NCBI GenBank assembly: GCA_964579675.1
Contig: CAZOIA010000164.1
Location: forward strand, 1-12,221
Source of the DNA: CAZOIA01 sp964579675
GTDB lineage: Bacteria > Planctomycetota > Phycisphaerae > UBA1845 > PWPN01
Direction: 5' to 3'
DNA length: 12,221 nt
Shown in pieces: positions 7,627 to 12,221 of the stretch; the stretch's first letter is position 1; each line of letters begins with the position of its first letter. Both the position numbers and the translations under genes were made by a program. The notes under the pieces were generated by a model. The model did no database searches and had not been told where the DNA came from. It saw only the letters and a program-made list of their open reading frames with translations.

Positions 7627-7865
7627 AGACCGAGATCGCGGCGTCGGATGGCCGGGTACGGCTGAAGCACGTGTTGGCCGGGGTGGGCGGTCGAAGCCGG
7701 TGGTACCGGCACGAGTCGGCGAGCCGACAGCCGGTCTCATTGGACAAGCCCGCTACTCGCCGCGGTCCTCCGCCCGACGAGATCGATCCGTGGGAGCGTC
7801 ACGTCGTGGAGACGGTGGCTCGAGCGTACCCATTCAGTTGGTCGTCAGGATCGGTCATATCATAG
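7584..7865 (+). pseudogene. IS3 OrfB N-terminal fragment
   Basis: In the -1 frame relative to the OrfA fragment, the sequence gives the pre-catalytic region of an IS3 OrfB, with VRLKHVLAGVGGRSRWYRH and then ERHVVETVARAYPF (ending about 7835). In intact elements the next residues are a YGYRR-type motif and the DDE integrase core. Here the frame instead runs into unrelated codons and stops at 7863-7865. The catalytic domain is missing, so the product cannot transpose. Confidence 0.7.
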
Positions 7866-7879
7866 TGCTCTCGGCATGT

Positions 7880-8398
7880 TCAGATTGCCGCCCGATACTG
7901 CACCGGATCAAGTCGGCAGGTCTCCGAGAGCGACCCTCGGAGTACATATAGCCGAGGTGAAGTCGAGAAATCGAAAACCCGGTACAAGTGATATCGCTGA
8001 TCGGTGTCCTGAGAGCATCGAACCTCCGTTCTGGTTACGTAGAAGGGAAAGAACTTGCCCAGCCCCGTCGTCTTGACCTCCACCAGCCGTTCGCACTCGT
8101 CGTCTTCGCTAAACGACAGAATATCGAATCCGATGCCGTCGCCCTTGGTCTGGGCAATCCACTCGACCCGTCCCGCCAGGTCATCTCGACCCTGTTCCCG
8201 CAATCGCCGTTGCTCCAGGTCGAGGACAAACTCCTCCCCCAATCGTCCGAGGCGGCGATTCTCAGCATCTCGTCGCACGAAATCGATCTTCCTTCCACGA
8301 CGGGAGAGCCAAGGACGGCTGTCCTGTGCCGGTACGTCGATTCGATCTGGTGGTGATTCAAAAAGGCTGGGACCCCCCGCAACCCCCGAAAACGCCAC
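7880..8398 (-). CDS. DUF3883 (NOV C-terminal) domain protein, probably 5' truncated
   Basis: The 172-aa reading covers a complete DUF3883 domain. GRKIDFVRRDAENRRLGRLG spans residues 35-54, GFDILSF 90-96, VEVKTT 106-111, FPFYVTRTEVRCSQ 117-130, YHLYRVFDFSTSPRLYVLRG 136-155 and CRLDPVQYRA 161-170. GFD (Asp92) followed by E107-V-K109 resembles a PD-(D/E)XK nuclease core; activity is an inference. The family domain usually sits at the C-terminus of longer proteins. Here the only start is a GTG at 8398 without a Shine-Dalgarno, the first 13 residues look unrelated, and the frame is closed by a TAG at 8534-8536. I read it as the preserved 3' end of a larger gene; a short expressed protein is the alternative. 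Its stop lies next to the IS3 remnant. Confidence 0.7.
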   Translation of the reverse strand: MAFSGVAGGPSLFESPPDRIDVPAQDSRPWLSRRGRKIDFVRRDAENRRLGRLGEEFVLDLEQRRLREQGRDDLAGRVEWIAQTKGDGIGFDILSFSEDDECERLVEVKTTGLGKFFPFYVTRTEVRCSQDTDQRYHLYRVFDFSTSPRLYVLRGSLSETCRLDPVQYRAAI

Positions 8399-8414
8399 GC
8401 AAGGCGGTTGCCCC

Positions 8415-8453
8415 TGATCCGACCGTCCCTGATCCGAGCCGCGCTTGATCCGA
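8415..8453. repeat. Three-copy short tandem repeat (TGATCCGA)
   Basis: TGATCCGA occurs at 8415-8422, 8430-8437 and 8446-8453, at spacings of 15 and 16 bp, with partly conserved filler (two copies continue as GCCGC). It lies just upstream of the truncated DUF3883 frame and may mark a rearrangement junction. Confidence 0.5.
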
Positions 8454-8599
8454 GCCGCCGCAGTGATGCGGCGGTCGAACCCGCTACTGGGGATGCTCGC
8501 AAAGAAGGCGGTGAAACCTCGTGCCTTCCTGGGCTACCACGATGAGAACGATCAAGCGGAGTAGTCGTCTTTCTCCCCTTGCGCGCCTCAAGGACAACC

Positions 8600-8629
8600 T
8601 TGACTCCGGGTATGCGATAGCCGTATCCT
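8600..8629 (+). promoter_or_regulatory. Sigma-70-type promoter candidate for the 451-aa gene
   Basis: TTGACT (8600-8605) and TATCCT (8624-8629) are separated by 18 bp, predicting a start near 8636 and a leader of about 70 nt before the ATG at 8705. The -35 is 5/6 and the -10 is 4/6 to consensus. No other function is evident in 8537-8693. Confidence 0.4.
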
Positions 8630-8693
8630 GACCGGTGCCATTCCAGCCGTCGGCCTGAGGGGGGAGTTGCGATTCACGGAGACGTGTGCTCAT

Positions 8694-8698
8694 AGGAG
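8694..8698 (+). promoter_or_regulatory. Ribosome binding site of the 451-aa gene
   Basis: AGGAG followed by ACTGCC and ATG gives ideal spacing and supports the start at 8705. Confidence 0.75.
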
Positions 8699-8704
8699 AC
8701 TGCC

Positions 8705-10060
8705 ATGACTCGGAGTCGTTTCGTCCGAACCGTTGTCCTGATCTCAGGTGTTTCTCTCAGCCTGGTGCTGCTGCTCGGAGCCGTGTGCATTTGCCCTTGG
8801 CTTTGCCCCTGCCTTTACCCCTGCAATGGTGACGACGAGCCGGCCGGCGGATCAAGGTCCGGCATGTACTATCAGGATATCGACATCGGCGGCGATCCCG
8901 ACCCCAACCAGACGTTTGACATGGCCATCACGTATATCGAGCCGACGAGCGGCACGATTATGACCGTTTTCACCGGCTGGGTGTATGATCCGTGGCACAT
9001 CGGGCAATCGCGCGTCCACACCATCGGCGGCCATCGGCATGAAGTCCAACTGCTCGCAGGGACGGACTTCATGGGCGAGCCCACTCGAATCGTCCGGCTT
9101 ATCTCACCCTTCTTCAATCGGTTCCTGGTCGAGGTGCACGAGGTCTTTGACTTCGGTACTCCCGACAGTAGCAGCACCACCTGGCGCGAATTCACGGACG
9201 GACCCGTCGAGAATGGTGTGCCGGTCATTGAGCCCTACTCGGACCGCGACAAGATCTTCTTCGGCGATGTCCGGCTCGTGTGCTCCTACATTCCCGGCGG
9301 GGAGTACGACTACCTCGACAAGTTCATTCCCCCCTTTGAGCAGAAATACGGCGACTCCAACGTGATCGACGAGTGGGTGGACTGGTCGTATAACGCCATT
9401 GAGCCTGGCGTGTTTCGCTGGTCGGCGCTGACGAGAATCCTTACCGAGGAACCGACCCCCGTGGTCATAGACTCCATCCCGCCCGGGCCCTACGACATCA
9501 CCTACGAAGGCCGATCCGTCTACATTCGCGGGCACGGCAGCGAAGACGGGCTGGTCGTCCAGGTGGGGGACATCGAGGCCGTCGCCGACGTCGTGCCCGG
9601 TACCGTATACGGTCTCAATGCGCCACCGGCCAAGCCGGCCTGGTACATGACCGTCGAAGGCTTCGAGCAGGGCTGGCCGATCGCTCAGGTCTACCTCATC
9701 TGGAACGCCGACATCGTGGTCGGGCAGACGTACCCTTTGAACGGGCCGGAGGTCGCCTTCGACGGAGTACTCTATGACTCCCAGGCCGACAAGTGCTACG
9801 CCTTCGCCCACGTGCCCGGACTTGCGGGCGAGGGCACGATCACGTTTCTGCAGTTCAGCCCGGTGCTCGGCGGCACGGTGGCCCTCTCCCTCAACTGGTC
9901 AGGCTACGCTCGCCAGACCAATCTGCCCTACTGCATGGGACCGCCATCGGCCGGCTCCGGCATGTCCGGTGAGCTTATAAACGCCACCGTCCGCGGAACG
10001 CTCTTGACCAACAACTGCTGCCTGTGGCCGGAGGAAGACGAAGACACGGACCCCGAATGA
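8705..10060 (+). CDS. Unrecognised exported or membrane-anchored protein with N-terminal Cys cluster
   Basis: I do not recognise this 451-aa protein. It begins with a basic N-terminus (TRSRFVR) and a hydrophobic helix (about 10-29), then the cluster CICPWLCPCLYPC (Cys28, 30, 34, 36, 40). An acidic, Gly/Ser-rich linker (41-52) leads into a mostly beta-type, aromatic-rich, acidic body with DIDIGGDPDPNQTFD (60-74). Near the end SGMSGELINATVRGTLLTNN looks like a closing beta-hairpin, followed by an acidic tail (EEDEDTDPE). The pattern fits a secreted or surface-anchored beta-sandwich protein. The residues before Cys28 (GAV) are not a good lipobox, so lipidation is unproven. A promoter and a clear RBS precede it and no gene shares its strand on either side, so it is probably monocistronic and intact. 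Confidence 0.8.
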   Translation: MTRSRFVRTVVLISGVSLSLVLLLGAVCICPWLCPCLYPCNGDDEPAGGSRSGMYYQDIDIGGDPDPNQTFDMAITYIEPTSGTIMTVFTGWVYDPWHIGQSRVHTIGGHRHEVQLLAGTDFMGEPTRIVRLISPFFNRFLVEVHEVFDFGTPDSSSTTWREFTDGPVENGVPVIEPYSDRDKIFFGDVRLVCSYIPGGEYDYLDKFIPPFEQKYGDSNVIDEWVDWSYNAIEPGVFRWSALTRILTEEPTPVVIDSIPPGPYDITYEGRSVYIRGHGSEDGLVVQVGDIEAVADVVPGTVYGLNAPPAKPAWYMTVEGFEQGWPIAQVYLIWNADIVVGQTYPLNGPEVAFDGVLYDSQADKCYAFAHVPGLAGEGTITFLQFSPVLGGTVALSLNWSGYARQTNLPYCMGPPSAGSGMSGELINATVRGTLLTNNCCLWPEEDEDTDPE

Positions 10061-10102
10061 TTGGCCAGATAACGGAACACCCGCGATCCGACAGTCGAAG
10101 AT

Positions 10103-10139
10103 CCCGATGAACGTCGGGGCTGACCCCCCGCTCCCTTTT
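10103..10139 (+). terminator. Weak terminator candidate after the 451-aa gene
   Basis: About 45 nt after the stop, CGGGG (10115-10119) can pair with CCCCG (10126-10130), followed by CTCCCTTTT. An alternative stem CCCGA/TCGGG (10103-10107 with 10114-10118) overlaps it. Stems are only 5 bp and the T-run is short, so this is tentative. Confidence 0.25.
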
Positions 10140-10182
10140 ACTCTGAACTCGACAACAATACGGCGGAGTGCCCTTCCCATAA

Positions 10183-10299
10183 CGCGCGAAGCCTCTGCAC
10201 GAGCTCGTGGCGCGATTCGTCCGCATTGATCTCGATCTGACGGGGCCAATTCCCAAGGACTTCTTCACCTGGCCGGCCGACGTGCCGGAGCCCGAATAG
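10183..10299 (+). pseudogene. Possible C-terminal coding remnant
   Basis: After a stop at 10180-10182 the frame is open for 38 codons to the TAG at 10297-10299. It includes LHELVARFVRIDLD and PIPKDFFTWPADVPEPE, which read like the natural end of a protein, but there is no start codon or RBS. I do not recognise the family. It may be the 3' scrap of a lost gene or chance. Confidence 0.25.
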
Positions 10300-10504
10300 C
10301 GTTCATGAGCGACCTGATCATCTCCGTTCGCCCATGCCCGGCAGCCCAGTACAGCGGAGTGAGGCCCTTAGTCCGCTGCTCGCCCGCTCCAGTGCACAGA
10401 GAATCCACGTCATGCCGTTGAGCGTCTCCCGCTGGTCGCGGGGCGGCCGGCCCGGGCCACCGACGCCGATCCGCGCTCAACCTTGGGGCCGAATCACCCT
10501 TCAC
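10265..10504 (-). pseudogene. Ankyrin-repeat remnant
   Basis: The frame starts at a GTG overlapping the stop of the upstream 352-aa gene and encodes 79 residues. Only residues 46-69 (10298-10369) are recognisable: KGLTPLYWAAGHGRTEMIRS matches the ankyrin consensus (G-TPL--AA--G----v--L). A partial preceding repeat may lie at 31-45. The first 30 residues are low-complexity Arg/Pro/Ala and the frame ends directly after the repeat. One ankyrin repeat cannot fold alone, so this is most likely the decayed remainder of a multi-repeat ankyrin gene rather than a functional third member of the operon. Confidence 0.45.
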
Positions 10505-11559
10505 TTAACCTGAACTTGGTGAATGACGACCTTGTTGTCCACGATCTTCACGGGGTACATGCGGTCCTGCCAGCCATGTGCGGAGGCCGACGAAGGGTTC
10601 GCGAGTATCTGTTCCATACGTTTTACTTCCTTATCAGCTCTGCTCAGAACAGCCTCCTTGTTGTTGATGTCGTTAAGTGTCTGCTTGGATTCTCGCCATA
10701 GACACAGCCATTTGGCGGCGTTACCTCGATAGAACTCCGTTGCCTGCATCCGGGCAAGCAGCCCCGCCATCTCGATGTCCTGTTCGATCAACATTCGATC
10801 GAGCGTCCGGGCGATCTCCGATCTGGTCGATGGTTGGGATTGCACCTTCTTGATCGCATCGATTTTCGCCTGCACCCCCTTCATGTCGATCTCGATCGCC
10901 CGCAGCTTACTATCCAACGAGGTCTTATCCGCTCGCACCGCATCCCACGTGAGCTGCGAGTAGATCACATAGGTCTCGAGTTTCTTCATCGCGGAACGTG
11001 TCTGCGTCAGTTTCTCCTTGAGTTGGGCAATCGTCTTCGGATACTGGGCCTTGACCTCGCGATGGTGGGCCAGCAACTGCTTGGCCTTTTCCAGGTTCGC
11101 TTTGGCTTCAGCGTCAAGAACCTCGATCAACGCCTCCGCCATAGTGTGGGCATCCTGCTCGCTCATCGCATACAGGAAAACGCGGTGACGCTCCTTCGAG
11201 CCCACCCTGTCGTTCTCCCAAAACAGGACATGTGCGGAGTTGAAGCCGCGCACCGCGAGAAAGGCCCTTTGTTGATCAGACAGGGAATTGGCCTTCTCTG
11301 TCTCCTTAACCTTCGCGACGTACTGGTGTGCTTGAAGGTTGCGGAATATCCTTCGCGCGTCCCCCTCAAATTGTATGACGGCCACATGCGTAGGCGTGCC
11401 TTTGACCTCTGGGTTAAGCCTCTCCCACATCTGAGGCTCGTCCGAAAGCTCAAAGGTCAACGTCCGCTTGGGCCACGCGGGTTCCTCGGCACGGGTCGGT
11501 GCGGTCAACGAGGCATAGATCACGAGGGCAGAGAGCACAGTATTGAGCAGGCGTATCAT
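10501..11559 (-). CDS. Secreted coiled-coil protein, unrecognised
   Basis: This 352-aa protein has a textbook Sec signal peptide: hydrophobic residues 2-20 and a likely cut after Ala24 (PTRA, then EEPAW). A globular part (about 30-140) precedes a long charged helical region (about 145-320) rich in Lys/Glu/Gln/Leu heptads, such as EAKANLEKAKQLLAHHREVK and AIEIDMKGVQAKIDAIKKVQ, predicting coiled coils. A short beta-like end (MYPVKIVDNKVVIHQVQVK) closes it. The ATG at 11559 overlaps the upstream stop as ATGA and follows AAAGGAG (11569-11575) at 9 nt. I do not recognise a family; a role in the periplasm or cell envelope, working with the membrane protein encoded just upstream, is inferred from coupling and export only. 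The coding looks intact. Confidence 0.82.
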   Translation of the reverse strand: MIRLLNTVLSALVIYASLTAPTRAEEPAWPKRTLTFELSDEPQMWERLNPEVKGTPTHVAVIQFEGDARRIFRNLQAHQYVAKVKETEKANSLSDQQRAFLAVRGFNSAHVLFWENDRVGSKERHRVFLYAMSEQDAHTMAEALIEVLDAEAKANLEKAKQLLAHHREVKAQYPKTIAQLKEKLTQTRSAMKKLETYVIYSQLTWDAVRADKTSLDSKLRAIEIDMKGVQAKIDAIKKVQSQPSTRSEIARTLDRMLIEQDIEMAGLLARMQATEFYRGNAAKWLCLWRESKQTLNDINNKEAVLSRADKEVKRMEQILANPSSASAHGWQDRMYPVKIVDNKVVIHQVQVK

Positions 11560-11846
11560 TGCACTGTTCTCCTTTGCGATAGTGAGTGAAGGCGTAGCCG
11601 CGCGCTAGCGGCCGCCTCGGTATCTGCGTATTCATCTGCGACATAGCGATAGCGTTCCTCGGCCATCGTGTCGCCGCCAGGTTGCTCGGCCAGCATGTCG
11701 GCTGCGGCCAGCAACTGGACCGAGATTGCTTCACGGTCGATGGTGCGTCGGATCTCCTCCAGTGTCGGTCCAGCATCGACGTGCATCACGGGCTGATCAG
11801 ATTTTGACAACACGTGCCACAGTGCCGCTCCCGAGAGCATCAGCAA
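11556..11846 (-). CDS. Small membrane protein with TPR-like C-terminus; 5' end uncertain, probably frame-broken
   Basis: The frame can start only at TTG 11846 or ATG 11840, yet the codons upstream of these complete a transmembrane helix: ASLVAACALLMLSGAALW preceded by RRRARR (to about 11890). These lie in the same frame but have no start codon before a stop at 11922-11924. The true N-terminus therefore probably continues in the neighbouring frame, through an indel in the GC run near 11878-11890. After the helix comes an outer part with LEEIRRTIDREAISVQLLAA and ERYRYVADEYADTEAAASAR, the latter like a TPR/YfiO-type helix pair. It ends with an ATGA overlap onto the secreted coiled-coil gene, so the two are cotranslated. 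It may be a type II membrane protein partnering that secreted product. Confidence 0.55.
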   Translation of the reverse strand: MLMLSGAALWHVLSKSDQPVMHVDAGPTLEEIRRTIDREAISVQLLAAADMLAEQPGGDTMAEERYRYVADEYADTEAAASARLRLHSLSQRRTVQ

Positions 11847-11879
11847 CGCACATGCGGCAACAAGGCTGGCTCGCCGCGC

Positions 11880-12090
11880 GCGGCGCCGTGGCGACCGAGT
11901 GGTTGCCGGCCGCGATCCGCCTCAACGCCTCGAATCGGCGGACGAAGACGTCCGCGAAACCCGATCCCGATAATAGCTGCCGCAGGGAGCGGGCGCAACC
12001 ACCTGATAACCCGAGCCCACGTCTCTGCCGGTTATGGAGAGACTTTTGGGCCAGGACGGGCAGATCGGGCGAAGGGGCCTGATGCTGCGG
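11880..12090 (-). pseudogene. Possible displaced N-terminal coding of the small membrane protein
   Basis: The frame is open from just after the TAA at 12091-12093 to the GC-rich junction near 11880. Its latter half (SGFADVFVRRFEALRRIAAG, then NHSVATAP) has strongly G/C third positions, as real genes here do. It would join RRRARR and the transmembrane helix of the downstream frame after a one-base correction. No ATG or RBS is found in this frame, so the gene start is unresolved. Nothing else is recognisable in 11925-12162. Confidence 0.3.
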
Positions 12091-12162
12091 TTATCTCTCC
12101 TGGTGGATCAGAGGCACTGGTCTGGGTGGGCGGGATTCGTAAACCCTTGGCAAACCGTGCGT

Positions 12163-12200
12163 TAAAAGCGAAAACACCGACGAGCGGATGCGTCGGCGTT
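12163..12200 (-). terminator. Rho-independent terminator of a gene beyond the right edge
   Basis: On the minus strand AACGCCGACG (12191-12200) pairs with CGTCGGTGTT (12173-12182) around an 8-nt loop, a 10-bp stem with one G-T pair, followed by TTCGCTTTT. It would end transcription entering from a minus-strand gene to the right and separate it from the small membrane protein operon. Confidence 0.7.
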
Positions 12201-12221
12201 CAGCGTGAACCGTGGGGCCGG

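Larger units (their letters stand above)
7381..7865 (+). mobile_element. IS3-family insertion sequence remnant
   Basis: Two overlapping, out-of-phase transposase fragments in the IS3 orfA/orfB arrangement are joined by an A8 run (7577-7584). The start of orfA and the whole catalytic DDE part of orfB are absent, and I find no terminal inverted repeats, so the element is dead and truncated at both ends. It lies just upstream of the blaI promoter region, in opposite orientation. Confidence 0.7.

Noticed and set aside
7853..7875. 19 of 23 bases similar to 165-187 in the giant gene (around CGGTCAYATCATAG)
   Set aside because: Too short, with no continuing similarity on either side; likely chance.
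8762..8790. Lipobox before Cys28 of the 451-aa protein
   Set aside because: The residues GAV-C do not fit the usual [LVI]-[ASTVI]-[GAS]-C pattern well, so I did not call it a lipoprotein.
9104..9811. A 235-codon minus-strand open frame antisense to the 451-aa gene
   Set aside because: No motif is visible. The plus-strand gene has promoter, RBS, exported N-terminus and a plausible end, so this is its mirror.
10834..11589. A 251-codon plus-strand open frame antisense to the secreted coiled-coil gene
   Set aside because: It has no RBS or recognisable motif, while the opposite strand has a signal peptide, RBS and coupled start.
1..12221. CRISPR arrays, tRNA or rRNA genes
   Set aside because: No regularly spaced direct repeats of CRISPR type, no cloverleaf and no conserved rRNA stretch were seen on reading.

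Overview
The window is high-GC DNA that looks like a planctomycete, perhaps of the Phycisphaerae type. The basis is a BlaI/M56 regulator-protease pair in which the protease carries a very large multidomain extension, proline/threonine/glutamine linkers of the form (S/T)TQPA, secreted coiled-coil and TPR-like small proteins, and loosely packed gene remnants. This is inference from protein style; there is no rRNA or other marker gene here.

The left 60% (1-7160, minus strand) is a two-gene operon. A BlaI/MecI-type winged-helix repressor (6771-7160) overlaps by ATGA the start of one uninterrupted reading frame that runs from 6774 to the left edge. It has at least 2258 codons and its C-terminus is outside the window. 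It is a BlaR1-like M56 membrane metalloprotease followed by a seven-bladed WD40-type propeller, an NTF2-like segment, a secretin N-domain plus secretin-domain homology, two copies of a 'WGE..EGVQ' Ig-like module, two SLBB domains and carboxypeptidase-regulatory-like repeats. The many plus-strand open frames in 1-6400 are shadows of this gene. Upstream of blaI, three inverted repeats (7191-7271) surround a likely promoter and are probable BlaI operators.

The middle (about 7380-8540) is a scrap zone. It holds an IS3-family transposase remnant on the plus strand, which keeps its A8 slippery stretch, and on the minus strand a DUF3883 (NOV C-terminal) reading frame that looks cut off at its 5' end, next to a short tandem repeat.

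The right part begins with a plus-strand gene with its own promoter and RBS (8705-10060). It encodes an unrecognised exported or membrane-anchored 451-aa protein with a striking Cys cluster just after its hydrophobic N-terminus. The 440-bp gap that follows holds small coding remnants, including one ankyrin repeat on the minus strand. Next is a minus-strand pair: a small membrane protein with a TPR-like C-terminus (its 5' end appears frame-broken), coupled by ATGA to a 352-aa secreted coiled-coil protein. A strong minus-strand terminator at 12163-12200 marks the end of a gene lying beyond the right edge.

The working model for the operon is that an extracytoplasmic or membrane signal sensed by the giant M56 protein leads to inactivation of BlaI and derepression of its own operon, as in BlaR1/BlaI. 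The sensor part here is not a penicillin-binding domain but a string of protein- and polysaccharide-interaction modules, several typical of export machinery.
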